Shown here in pieces: positions 23,281 to 34,758 of a DNA stretch of 64,000 nt (its first letter is position 1; every line of letters starts with the position of its first letter). The translations under genes were made by a program, and so were the position numbers. Source of the stretch: Cunninghamia lanceolata (lineage: Eukaryota > Streptophyta > Pinopsida > Cupressales > Cupressaceae); contig BSBN01001483.1 of NCBI GenBank assembly GCA_027924645.1, positions 806,001 to 870,000 on the forward strand. The letters are read 5' to 3'. The notes beneath the pieces are model-generated. The model was not told the DNA's origin and did no database searches. It saw nothing but the letters and a program-made list of their open reading frames with translations.

Positions 23281-23302
23281 GGGTGGGGCAGATGCCCCAC
23301 CC
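23281..23302. repeat. Short perfect hairpin
   Basis: GGGTGGGGCA, two bases, then TGCCCCACCC form a perfect 10-bp stem. It is absent from the corresponding site of the other G1 LTR. Confidence 0.85.
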
Positions 23303-23325
23303 ACCACTCCACTTATATATAAATA

Positions 23326-23862
23326 TATATATTTTTATTTGCTGATAAATATTTTTTTCTTTTTTGTATTGGGGAGACCTAGGAGTATATACTCTAAGTG
23401 TGTATATATATATAAACTAGTATATAAAAATATTTATGGAAAAACTATCAATAAACAAAATATTTTAGTAAAGCTGTAGATTAGAGTGAATGGAACCTTG
23501 GGTAAGATTTATGTTTTTTTTTTAAAAGAGAAAATTTTGAGGGTTTGGGGGGGACAATGACATCACTGTCGCTGCCCCAAAAATTGCTGAGTATGGTGTT
23601 GGGGGGAGGGGGGGGGGGGAAGGGGGGGGATAGTGATGCCGTTGTCCCCCCGAACCCTCAAAATTTTCCCCTTAAAAAAAAAAACATAAATCTTACCCAA
23701 GGTTTCATTCGCTGTAATCTATAGCTTTACTGAAATATTTTGTTTATTGATAGTTTTTCCATAAATATTTTTATATACCAGTTTATATGTTTATATATAT
23801 ATACACTTAGAGTATATACTCCCAGGTCTCTTCAATACAAAAAAGAAAAGAATATTTATCAG

Positions 23863-23876
<14 letters not shown>
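23326..23876. repeat. Inverted repeat with G-rich centre in G1 5' LTR
   Basis: The left arm (about 23326-23572) is the reverse complement of the right arm (about 23628-23876) with scattered mismatches. Landmarks shared in inverted order are CTTACCCAAGGTT, ATAGTTTTTCCATAAATATTT, AGAGTATATACTC and CAATACAAAAAAGAAAAGA. The centre includes a 30-base G-rich run (23601-23630). The other LTR has only the right-arm orientation (13830-14100). Confidence 0.88.
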
Positions 23877-23921
<45 letters not shown>

Positions 23922-23989
23922 TCATCCAAATGGTAAATACACAGTCTTCCTTTTTTTTGCAATACATTTTCCAGCAACAAAATATTGTT

Positions 23990-24072
<83 letters not shown>
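23866..24072. repeat. Two (AT)n microsatellites
   Basis: AT runs at about 23866-23921 and 23995-24072 are separated by about 70 bp of unique sequence. Tyr-Ile frames across them are artefacts. Confidence 0.93.
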
Positions 24073-24074
<2 letters not shown>

Positions 24075-26629
24075 TGTATAGGTATATTTATATAAATGTA
24101 TCCACAAATGTATTCTCACAAGGACAATAAAGTCACATTCTAATAAAATGCATGAGTAGGTTACATATTAATGTGATATATTTTTTTGAAATGAAGCAAC
24201 AACTATATATATTTTTTGAAAGGTGAAACATCACCTTTATATATTTTATTTTGGAAAGGAAGCAACAACAATGAAAATTATTTTATTCTTTTTTTTTAAC
24301 AAAAAAATAGCAACCAAACATTTTAAATAGAGATCTAAATCAACCACTTAACCATACTATTCTTTTTTTTTTAAACATTAATGGAAGAAGTAATAATTAC
24401 AAGATTTCTCCTTTGCAACTCTCACCATTAAACCAAATTAAAGACCAACAATTTATATTTGTTCTACAACTTCAAAATAGAGTATTTACAACAAAATATA
24501 AAATGATTTATCTTTACATAAACAAAAGAGCATTTTTCTCTCTCTTGAAACAAACTTTACAAAAGCCATACTTGGCCATGGCTCTCAAGTAGCCCAAACA
24601 ACAATGAACAAGACTTTAAAAAAAATACTCCCCCTCCAAGTTTCAAAACCTACAATAGCACCTGCAAGAAGATTACAACAAGGGAGGGGAACCAAGCCAC
24701 AAAATACCACTCTCCTTCCTACCATAGACTCACTCATGAGTCACCCCCGAGCTTGGAGGTCATCTACACACAAGAATTCTTAACTCTACAGCACAACAAC
24801 AAACAACCCACAAAACAAAACAAGAACACCCATGGCTAACTCATTACAAAACTCATAAAAATGAGTTTGAAGGGGTAGGGGAGTGGACATCACTCAACTC
24901 AAGACTGCCACTCCAATATATCTCAATACTTAACATTTAGAAGGCCTCAAGCCTAAGTATTTATACCAAACTCACACATATTTCTCCATGGCTCTCAAGC
25001 CATTCAAAATGCTCATACTCATAAACTTGCCCTCAAGGCCAAATTACCAAAACTAGGAGGTGACCTCAAGGAGGTTCACTCCTTGCCCACCCCACACATG
25101 TTGAGTATTTTCTCCAAATGGAGAGGCTCTTACACCCTCAAGACCCCACAACAACAAAACATAAAACAATCACAATGCAAACTCACAAGTAAAGTAATTA
25201 CATAAGGAAAGGTATTAAGCCTTGAATCCTACCTTAAATAGCCCAACAAGGAAGATAGTTGAAGAAGATCTCTTTCAACTCCACCTCCAAGTCCTCCAAA
25301 TGAGTCTCCAAAGATTCCTCTAACTCTCTCCCCAAATTCAAATAAAATTAGAAAAATAAAAATGAAATCAACAACCCTCTCCCTCTCTTCAAGAGGGATT
25401 AAAATAGGCTCTCCTCATGAGCCTTGAGGAATGAGAAGGTGACACATGTTACCTTCTCCTTCCTCCTCACATCCACTTGCAATCTTCATGGAATGTGGGG
25501 GTGACACATGTCACCCTCCCATTCCACCAAGTCTTGTCCCCTCCACTTGTTTTCTCTCACACATGTGGGAGAGAAAGGTGGATCCCAAAAAAGATTTGGG
25601 TACAAGTGTCCCAATCCTATCCTCCCATGAAAGCCCACAAAACCCCAAGGTACTCTCACCAATATGAGAGAGCCTTGGAGTTGGGTCCTCCACGATTAGG
25701 GGTCTTGAAGACTCCCCAAGCCTTCAAACAAGGTATCCCAATGCTTGGAAAGAGGTGTGGACAAGGTTGAGTATTTGACCCAACCTTCCACTCCTTCCCA
25801 AACTTCCATTTTCGTCACTTTACTTCAAGGTGAAGTTTAAGTGATGAAATGGGAGTTATCCTAGGGTTAGACAAGCTCAAATGGGCCCTAGACCCTAGGG
25901 GTACAACCCAAGGTCACTTTTAACCCAATTTGAGCACCATAGGATGAGAAAAATCACATGAAAAGGGGTCACAAAAATAAAAACTAAAAAATAAAATCAA
26001 TTAAACATTACACTTTTACAACACCAATATACAATCAATTGAAAAAGGGTAGATGTAGCCCAAAAGACACCATACACAAACATTATAGAAATTCATCATG
26101 CATTTACATAGTTGATCTTGGCTCCTCTTGGAACTAGATCGGCTTAACACAAAATTTCACAAAATGTTTGGGATGATCTCCAATTATCCGTGGCTTGGGA
26201 AAAACACCTATGCACTTAAACAAAAGAATAAGCCAACATGTATATTATAGCCAAAGCAAGGAAAACATACACTCACACCATCGCATATTCATATAAATCA
26301 TCATAAAAATCACATCATAATTAGATTCATAATTTGCATTTTAATAATCCATTTCAAGATAAAATTGCATAATAAATCCATGACATAATCTCACAACTAG
26401 TATCTCAAATAATATCATAATGCATGTCATATGTCAAATCATCATCAGTAAATAAAATCAAGATCTAGTCTCATCACAACATACTAAACATAACTAATCA
26501 AAATAAAAGCATATAGTCTAGTAAATCCACATATCAGGATTAACAGTACCCAAAAGTCTAAAATGTGTCTCCAACAATAAATATGAAATGATCAAAATAA
26601 GGGAGTGAAATAGTAGGCCTCACATGTTA

Positions 26630-27885
26630 CTTGTACTTCCTTGATGATATTCAAATGGTCTATGTCCTTCACCTCCACACTTAAAACAAGTTCCTCTGAA
26701 TGTTCTCGTATCAAGTCCTCTTCCATCTCTTCTGTATCCTTCACTCTAGTATGAATTTAGGTTTCCTCTACGGTAGAAAGTTTTGTCATCTCTCTCATAT
26801 GAATTGTTATCTCTATCCTCCTTCTTGAATGTGCTATCTTGTCCATTTTGGTTTGCATATGATCTCTCTTCTCTGGAAAATGTTCTTCCTCTCTGACATT
26901 TACCTCCTCTTCCTATCTATCTTTGCTCATGCTTCTTGTTCAACTTTTCTTCAACTTTCAGGGAAAATTGATATGTTTTTTCCAATATTGTCATCCTCAC
27001 TAGACTCAATTCTTATTGAATGTCCAATCTTAGTCCATTGATGTATCTTGCCACTTTATCCTTGCTTGCTTCACTATGTCCTATCCATATGATCATCTTA
27101 TGAACTTCTTTAGTATACTCCTTCACAAATTTCTGCTTTTGCCTCAGGTTCTGCAATCTCTTCAACAATTCTAGCTCATAGTCAGCATGTATAAACTTAT
27201 TCTTCAAATTTGTCACTATTCTATCCCATTTTATGATCTTTTCTTTTCCTCTCCTATTTCTATCCAACTAAACTTCTTTCCACCAAATAGCAGCATGTCC
27301 TTTAACTATCTTTGCAAAATTCACCTTCTTTGGATATTCAATTTCTTCATAGTCAAAGTATTCTTCTAGGTCATTTATCTAATCAATCAATTCCTCTAGA
27401 TTCAAATTGCTAGTATGGTTTGGTACATCAACTCTAAGTCTTTTCCCAATATTTGAAATAACTCACAACATCATCACTTGATCTGATTCTTCTTCTTCTT
27501 CTAGGGTTTCTTCATTTTGATTAGCGGATTGAAATTCTTCATCATCATCACTTTCAACATTAGGTCAAGGTTTAAGTCCTCTTCTTTGATCTTCTTCAAC
27601 AAAATCCAATCAAAATTGCATTTATTTCATCATCTCCATCATCTCATCCATTCTTCTAGCCATAGTGCCAACAACATGTATTCTCCTCAGTGGCATCTCT
27701 TCCTCAGATCAAGTGTAACTGCCTCACATTCAGTGATCAGGCTACAAGGTGACAACTACCTCACAATCAATGATTAGTTGACAACATAGGTAGTCTGCCT
27801 CAGGTTCAGTGATCTATTCATGATAAGATCTTATGGAATGCCTTCACAAAATTCACTCACTTTACTCCCAAAGGATTCAAACTTT
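26630..27885 (-). pseudogene. G0 gag of an old Ty3/gypsy element
   Basis: On the minus strand 27013-27267 encodes a Retrotrans_gag-type core (KWDRIVTNLKNKF, then QKFVKEYTKEVHKMIIWIGH and KVARYINGLRLDIQ). Near 26660 a zinc knuckle reads CFKCGGEGHRPFEY, with the last Cys changed to Tyr. The region between is Arg/Ser-rich. The gag frame leads across the G1 insertion into the protease at 12235. The 5' part (27270-27885) has stops and shifts. Confidence 0.8.
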
Positions 27886-27897
27886 GCTCTGATACCA
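27886..27897 (-). other. G0 primer binding site
   Basis: On the minus strand TGGTATCAGAGC, the perfect plant initiator-Met primer site, lies five bases inside the LTR edge at 27903. Confidence 0.9.
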
Positions 27898-27902
27898 CTT
27901 GG

Positions 27903-28790
27903 TGTAGTCACGGTTAGGAGGGTCCACAGAGTGAATAGTCCAAACCATGCAACAAGAGTAAACACAATGGAAGCAAATCAATTATAGGATGTAAATGCAG
28001 ATTCAGTCATTTAGTAATATCATAGATTCAAAATATTAACATGCAGGCAACATGTGGGTTTATAAATTAGGGCTCATAGGCCTGATTCTCTAGTTACAAT
28101 ATATGCACAGGATATGGCTTTGAAGCGCTTGATACAAAAGAATTCAAACTATCAATCTCATGAATTATTCTAACTATCACTGACTAAATTCCTATGCATC
28201 TATTACATGATTATATATCATCTCCAGATCACAAGAATCCTCTGCATTGACCAAGAGTGATTACAAACTCCAATGAAAGAGATGTAATGTGTGTACATGG
28301 ATAGGTCAGCCCTAAACAACTTGCATCCCTCCACAAGTGAATGAAGCAACATGCGGATCTCAAGGAAGGTCGACCAGGTTCCAAAATATCTTGAATGCTG
28401 TGTCTTTTAGCTTCGCAATTTGTGGAAGTGCTTCACAAGTCTTCTCCTTCAACTGTCTATCTGAGGCTATTTGAATGCTTTGTTATAAGAAAATAGTTGA
28501 TCTTCTGATAGTGATAACTTTCCAGAAACTAATCCAAATGATCTAAATTTTGGATATGATGTAGATGATAGTGTGTAAATGCTAAGTACAACTCCATAAG
28601 GCTTGAAATGAAACTACGGAAGGTTGTGGACCAAACTACAGAAACTGCTACTGATTGAACTGAACTAGGAAAATGAAGGAAACAAATGGAATGCAAAATT
28701 TTTTGGTTGATACAAGATTTCTCTTGAACCAAGGATGCTTCTGCATCATCATCCATTGATCTTCAAAATCAATCTTTGACCATCCAATCT
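27903..28790 (-). repeat. G0 5' LTR (outer edge uncertain)
   Basis: The inner edge TGTAGTCACGG (plus strand) sits beside the primer site. The outer edge is not determined because the partner LTR is outside the window; about 28790 is only an estimate. No coding signal is seen in it. Confidence 0.5.
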
Positions 28791-29061
28791 CAATCCAAAA
28801 AACCTATAAATCTAACCCATCACAAGTTGTTTTCAAATCTATGAATTGCAAAGTAATGCCACCATTTTGAGGAGCCACCTACAATCCAACATCAAAGGAG
28901 TACATCTACAACAACAAGGTTTTCATATGAGGTGAATGAGATAGTTTCATTTCATGTTTACATGTCTTCCTTTATGCAATCTGAGGTGTATGTGAGGTGA
29001 ATGAAGTAGGCTAATATAGTTTTAGTTTATTTCCTTATGTTCATTTTCACATGCATACATT
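28791..29061 (+). other. Probable T1 LTR end, unresolved
   Basis: The stretch ends CATGCATACA just before a primer-site-like sequence at 29062, so it may be the right end of the T1 5' LTR. Its left edge against G0 cannot be drawn by eye. Confidence 0.35.
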
Positions 29062-29083
29062 TTGGCACACCCAATGGGACCCC

Positions 29084-30610
29084 CTAGTGTCCTTATCATA
29101 CCTCTTTTTTATTTCAAGATCTTGTTTTGAAGTTGTATGTCTCATTTTGGATATTCTAGTATAGTTCAACAAATATGTTTGCATTTGGGTAGATCTATCA
29201 CCTGCTTGGGTAAATTTGTCTTAGGCCTAGCTCCTATTCCCTACACTTAACTTTGAATCAGTGAATATGTAGGTGTTTGGATGGATCTGTACCTATTTCA
29301 ACATATTTTTTTCCTAAGCAAATAATCCACCTTCAACCATACCTAAATCTCTCCCATCATTTTCTATTTTTTCATCATTCTATTTTCTAAAGGGGGGTCC
29401 ATTTTATAGGAGTAATAATGCTAAAATTTCCCTAAATCATTTAATTTCATAAAAAATCTAATCATTTCCCTTAAAAAACACTAATTTTAGGTTCTAAACA
29501 TAGTTTAATGTTTCTACAAGAAAATTAGTGGATATGTTACCAACTTCAACAGATCTGTATGTATAATCTAAGCTCCTTTTCATCCTCTAATTGTTTTTTT
29601 AGTGAATCTATCTCAAAATCAATGGATCTGTTCTATCATCAATTTCCTGCATTTTTCTTGAAATCTATGCAATCTAACCCCTGTAACTTGGCATCTTATG
29701 CATGTTCCTTGGTCACTAAAATCATTTTTTGTAGATATCATTGGTCCAAGGCTTATAATTCAACTAATAATCTTTTGGTTTTGTATCACACAAGTCAAAG
29801 GACCCATCCTTTTTCCACTAATCTAGGAACATCTATTTTCAGGGTTAAAAAGAACATTGTTTTCTTTGTTTGGGATCAATCTAAGTGTATATTCTCCCCT
29901 TGCATTTTGTGTGATCTTGGGGATCAAAAGCATTGATTTGATTTAATCTTGTTATCATTGTTAATCCTAAAGGTCCTTGGTGTGTATGCTCTCTCCTTGT
30001 GCTTCATGCAACCTTGGAGATAAAACATCTTGGATTCTTTCCTCTAAGGGGCCTGCCTTGGATTTCATCACCAAGGGGATGACCTCAACCATTGTGTTCC
30101 ATCGGGGGATATTTTTCATTTTAGGTGAATCTTGCAAGAACTTTATACCTTGAAAATTGAAGGAGAGTAGGTTACCCTCTCACACCACACCATTAGACAT
30201 ACCCCTCATTTCATGGACATAGGCCTCATGTACCTTGAGTGTATATATACCCCTAGAAGCCCATTCATCCTAGCTAAGACCTTTCAGATGATCTTTTAGT
30301 GTGGTACAAGGGTCAGTATCAACCCTAAAATTACTCACCCCTATGCCCTTGAGTTGATATAGAGGCTCCTTGGGGAAGGGATTAAGGCCTCCAAGGAAAG
30401 GGATCCTGTGCAATTTGACACTCCCTAGATATTCACTCCTAGGAATGGTATTTTGGTGGGCCCATACTAGGAGTCAATTTGGCTTGAATAATCTAGGGTG
30501 TTTTTGTGTTTGGCATGTCTTCATTGTTGAAGCATGTACATCCCCTTAATCCAAAATCCCCATTCTTTTCAAGTTTGTGCATGTATGTGTGTGGATTTTT
30601 ATCTTTTAAA
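29084..30610 (+). other. T1 leader, no convincing gene
   Basis: All frames carry frequent stops. An ORF at 29559-29936 (125 codons) is Ser/Phe/Leu-rich and has no motif I recognise. I see no conserved domain here. Confidence 0.5.
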
Positions 30611-30619
30611 GTTGTCTAA

Positions 30620-31720
30620 GGTCAAGCACCTAGCCATCCTTAATCACCTCCTAATCACCCATCTTAATCCAAATCCAAATATTCCAACTTCCTAATCAAA
30701 GTCATCAAAATCATCCATATTCCTAACCCAAGTTATCTAAATCTTCTATCCTCCTAATCCACAGTATCCTAATCTAATTTCTTTCTAATCCATGTTATCT
30801 TAATACATTTTCCTCCTAATCACTCATCCAATTATCCTAATCATCCTAATCATCCTCCTAATCCATCCCTAATACAATCAGTTTGACCCTAATCCTAGTA
30901 AAATTGCCTAATCTAATCAAGGTCCTAATCCTAATCCATCCTATCCACTCCCTCATCATTATCCTTATCCTAATCAAATCCCATCATTTGAGCTTAATCA
31001 ATTGTATCTTTGAGCTTAATCCCACCTTATCATTTTAATCACTTTCTAATCTAATATCTGTTATCTTCCTAATCTACTTTCCATCATCCTAATCATCTTA
31101 TCCATTTCCTAATCCAATTCTTGATCACTATCTTACTCCCATCTTAATCATAATCCATTTTGCCTAATCCTAAATCACTTCATCCACTTATCATAGCCTA
31201 ATCATCACATCATGTTCTCACCTTAATACAATTATCCTTCATCCCTAATCATCTCATCCAAATCCCTACTAATCTTAATCTCGTTAATGAGATTAATCCT
31301 TCATCTATCCGCATCATAATCCACTGTTTCCTTAATCTTAATCATTGCATCCTTTATCCTAATCTACTTTCATCATTTATCCTTATCCTAAGCCAACCGC
31401 TAATCTATCATCCTAATTTTATCCATTACCATCATTCTAATCTAATCCCATTCACATCTATCCTAATCTAATCACATTTAATCCATTTACATCTAAATCC
31501 TCATCCTAAATCAATTACCCTTTATCTATACATCCATTTCAACCAACATTTGATCCCAATCCTTTTAATCCAAAATTATCTATTGTAAATAAAACTTTGG
31601 TTAATGAATTAACCCCTTTCAACCCTCTCCAAATCCTAATCATAATCCACCTAATCTTAATCATTTTCTACCAAATCATCATCCAAATCACTATCCAAAG
31701 GGCCCTTGGCCTCATCTAAA
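30620..31720 (+). repeat. Degenerate CCTAATC-rich low-complexity array in T1
   Basis: Dozens of copies of CCTAATC or TCCTAATC, often extended to ATCCTAATCATCC or AATCCAAATCC, fill about 1.1 kb with irregular spacing of about 7-15 bases. On the plus strand the sequence is almost free of G. Translations are Pro/Asn/Ser-rich with many stops. Confidence 0.8.
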
Positions 31721-31737
31721 TCCAAATCCAATCACGA

Positions 31738-31982
31738 TCAAGTGTCATATATCATTGAACTTTATTAATCAAATCAAATTAAACCCATCCTAGCATCAAG
31801 TGTCATATACCGTTGATCTTGATCAATCTAAATCCAACCCCAATCAATCCAGATCTAGTCAGGTGTCATATATCGTTGACCTTGACTAATCAAATCAAAT
31901 AACATCCATCCTAGCATCAAGAGTCATGTATCATTGACCTTGAGATATCTAAATTAAAATCCCAATTAATCTAAATCAATCC
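31738..31982 (+). repeat. Four-copy tandem repeat, about 60 bp, with AB-AB order
   Basis: Units start at CAAGTGTCATATATCATTG (31738), CAAGTGTCATATACCGTTG (about 31797), CAGGTGTCATATATCGTTG (about 31860) and CAAGAGTCATGTATCATTG (about 31918). Units 1 and 3 share an AATCAAATCAAA..CATCCTAGCAT tail; units 2 and 4 share an AATCTAAAT..CCAATYAATC tail. The higher-order period is therefore about 121 bp. Confidence 0.8.
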
Positions 31983-32178
31983 AAGATCCCCTCTAATCTA
32001 GACTCCAAATAAAAATAATCAAGTTAGCCTACATCACATCATCTTAAATCCAAATCAAATCATAGCTTCATATACCTTCGATGATGATGATAGTCTTGTT
32101 GACCGAGCTAAAATTGAAATCCTTAATGAAATCCTTGCAAGCAAACTTTCCATAAACTACCCTCACCCTTCTCTAAGC

Positions 32179-33279
32179 ATGCAATCACCTTATAAACATG
32201 CATTGGATAGCATAAGCTCTGCCCCTACACCTAATTGCATACCTTATGGTCATCCTTACACTACCCTTGAAAAGGGAAATCCATTCTATCTACCATCCCC
32301 TAATCCATCACACCCTTCTTATCCTTACCTCGCTTATCCACATCCTTCATATTCTTATCCCATATATCCATCTACCATCTCCATATCCATCAACCCCAAT
32401 ATCCAATAAACTATCTACTCCACCATCTAATTCTCCTACTAAACCCAAGCCATCCTTTCTCCAAGGACTCCTCGTTAAAAGTAGCAAGAAAATTCATGAA
32501 AACAAACTTGTGCCGTCATGCCACCCCACTTCTCCAAGTCCATCCAAGTGTGTCCTTGATGATGTTATCACCTACCTATCACACATGAAAACCACACCAT
32601 CATCTCCCTTTTTCTTATCCAAAATCCTATCCAAAACATCTCCCACTTCCCCATCTACTCAATATGAGGAGCCTATTCAAACTACATGCTCCTCCCCCAC
32701 CACACCATCCACATAAATCTAGCTATATCAAGAGCCTAGTCCAAAGGATGTCAAAATATCCACCCCTCTTTCTAATAAAAATCAAAGCATTCTATCTCCT
32801 TCCATTCCCAATCCCACACCATCTTTTCTTGATCCTCCATCATCCCCCATCACTCCTTTACCATCTCCCATTGACCCTTCACTTTCGCCTATTGACTCCA
32901 TCCCAAATCCACCATCCTATCCTCTTGGTTCCACTACCTTCCTCCATGGTGGTTCTCTCATAGGAGAGGAATAACTTATATCCACCACCCATCCCCCTCC
33001 ATTTAATAATGGACTTGTGTCTTGTTTCCAAAACAACAAAAATCCCATTGCACATCGCATGCTCCAAAACATGAACTATCAAGGTAAAGGCTTAGGCCTT
33101 TATGAATATGGCATTTTGGAGCCCATCGATGTCAAAATCCATCCATGTGAACATGGCCTTGGTATACATCTAAAGGAAAACAATCCAAACATGTTGATAC
33201 CACCCATGCACCTTCCAAAACCCATTCTTCCAATCCCAAACCTAGTGCATCTCATCGCACCCCCAAAACATATGCTACT
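32179..33279 (+). pseudogene. T1 gag/pro-like ORF with G-patch, cut by C4
   Basis: Overlapping frames encode a Pro/Ser/Tyr-rich region (32179-32960). Downstream, in the frame open from 33017, a G-patch lies at about 33059-33170: MLQNMNYQGKGLGLYEYGI, then a PI segment and a final GLGI. G-patch domains bind nucleic acid or helicases in cellular RNA-processing proteins, and also occur near the protease of some retroelements. Two Pro-rich frames overlap and I cannot say which is ancestral in the first part. The ORF is broken by the C4 insertion. Stops lie near 32410, 32715 and 32971. Confidence 0.55.
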
Positions 33280-34700
33280 TGTTGCAAGTATGTGCCTAAT
33301 CGGTGTTGTCATTGATGTCAACATATCTTTGTTGTCATTGGTGTCAACTACATCCTTATATTTTGATTGATTAGAAGCCTTACATATTGAGGACATTGAG
33401 AAAATTAGCCCCTCCAGAAGAATCAAAAAGGAAACAATGAATCATAGTGAAGACAATGAGTTGCATACTAAAGAATAGTCCAGAAGATTGCTTTGCATTT
33501 CTTGTAGATTGAAGATCTTGTTCTGTGGATTGGAAGTTATTTAGAACCATGTTTGAAGATGCTAAATCCTAAGTTTGAGCCTCTGGTATGAAGAATTGAG
33601 TGAGTTACTTTCACCAGAGTAAAACCTTCTTTTTCTTATTATTCATTGGTGATAGGGAGAAAGTATTCTACTATGCATTTCTTTGAATCGAAGTATTTTG
33701 CTCTATAGTTCTAGAGGGAAGTATAGGATGATGATAAGTGCCTACAACTACAATGGCTCATGATTTGGTGGTCTACAAGCTATCTTTCTTTTATGGCAAT
33801 TGAAGACACTAAAGTTCATGTGCTCTAGTATGAAGAATCTCATAGATAAAGTGGTTAGAGTTTGTGCGGTTGCTCCTGGTGGTTGCAACATGCTTGTGGA
33901 TGCCTCCTGATTGTGTTCCTACCTTTTTCATTGGTCCATGTTAAGGAATTGAGATTGTGTTTGAAGATTATTCCTAGATAACGTAGCATGTAACTAGTCT
34001 TAGTCAACTTGGTTATTTCTAGTGATTGTTGAGATCTATTGAAGATTGTAGAAGTGAGTTATGGCATGGAAGATTGTGTTTAGTCCCAGATAAGGCATGG
34101 CATGATCTGCATACATCTTTACTACCCTTAGCATATTTTTGTATTAGGTCAAGACCTATTTTATATATGTTTGTAATGCCAACCCTGGAGATTGTTCTAA
34201 TGGTTGATGTTTGTAATGCTGACCTTGATGTACATTCCAAGGTTGATGAATGATATATATACTTAAAACTTTAGTTGTGGAAAAGATGTCCTTGTGTGAA
34301 TATGTGAAGCTAAGTGAAGAAGGTAGAGCAGAGCAGAGGAAGAGTATTGTGCTTCAATGGAATTGAATTCACATATGAAGTAGATGCTATTATATTAGTT
34401 CAAAACCTTTGGTAGTGAGCCCTATTGGTAGTGAGCCTTTGATTTTCAGTGTTGTTATAACTTATGTATCTTGTGGACTAACATCCACCATGGTTTTTCC
34501 CTTAATAGGATTTTCCACGTAAAAATCTAGTGTCTCTTGTGTATGATCTTGAAATTGTGTTTATGTTTCTGAGTTTATGCTTTCATGATTTAATCATAAC
34601 AAATAGTGGACAACTGTTTAATGTTTTAAGATGTATAATTAGTTAAAGATTTGAGACAACTGATTCACCCCCCCTCTTAGTTGTCTAGTTCATTTCAATA
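33280..34700 (+). repeat. C4 5' LTR (1421 bp)
   Basis: It begins TGTTGCAAGTATG and ends TTTCAATA, where the partner ends TTTCAACA. A TATATATA box lies at 34254-34261, followed by two TAGTGAGCC units (about 34410-34440) and the TTCACCCCCCCTCT block near 34665. Small ORFs here are shadows. Confidence 0.9.
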
Positions 34701-34718
34701 ATTGATATCAGAGAAAGG
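34701..34718 (+). other. C4 primer binding site
   Basis: ATTGATATCAGAGAAAGG matches the initiator-Met primer site except for one G-to-A change in TGGTATCAGAG. Confidence 0.8.
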
Positions 34719-34758
34719 TTCCTCGAAGGCAAGTTTAACTACTTGAGGCAAATCTAAG

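Larger units (their letters stand above)
12236..26624 (-). mobile_element. G1: giant-LTR chromovirus-type Ty3/gypsy element
   Basis: Two direct LTRs (12236-16757 and 21716-26624) enclose 4958 bp with gag, protease, RT, RNase H, integrase and a chromodomain-like end on the minus strand. The primer site is beside the right LTR and the polypurine tract beside the left, so orientation is certain. Flanking TCTTA (12231-12235) and TGTTA (26625-26629) form an imperfect target-site duplication. Removing the element rejoins the G0 gag and protease frames. The gene order and the C-terminal WDRYDEMMMTWEDA segment suggest a Tekay/Del-like chromovirus. Numerous stops show that it is dead. Confidence 0.88.
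21716..26624 (-). repeat. G1 5' LTR (4909 bp)
   Basis: It is co-linear with 12236-16757 over its whole length and has the same TGTCATGCCC...CCTCACA termini. The extra length comes mainly from an inverted duplication (23326-23876) and about 55 bp near 22015-22070. It is strongly CpG-depleted relative to the other LTR. Confidence 0.88.
29062..33279 (+). mobile_element. T1: Tat/Ogre-like gypsy relic, 5' internal part
   Basis: TTTTGGCACACCCAATGGGACC at 29062 resembles the non-Met primer sites of Tat/Athila-type gypsy elements. A long leader, a low-complexity repeat zone, a Pro-rich ORF and a G-patch segment follow. The element is cut by C4 at 33279 and resumes at 40579. No reverse transcriptase or integrase was seen in any T1 part, so it may be a non-autonomous element. 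The assignment rests on the primer site and on the G-patch, which occurs in some plant Ty3/gypsy polyproteins. Confidence 0.5.

Noticed and set aside
30620..31720. CCTAATC array as an interstitial telomere
   Set aside because: The plant telomere unit is CCCTAAA; this word differs and spacing is irregular.
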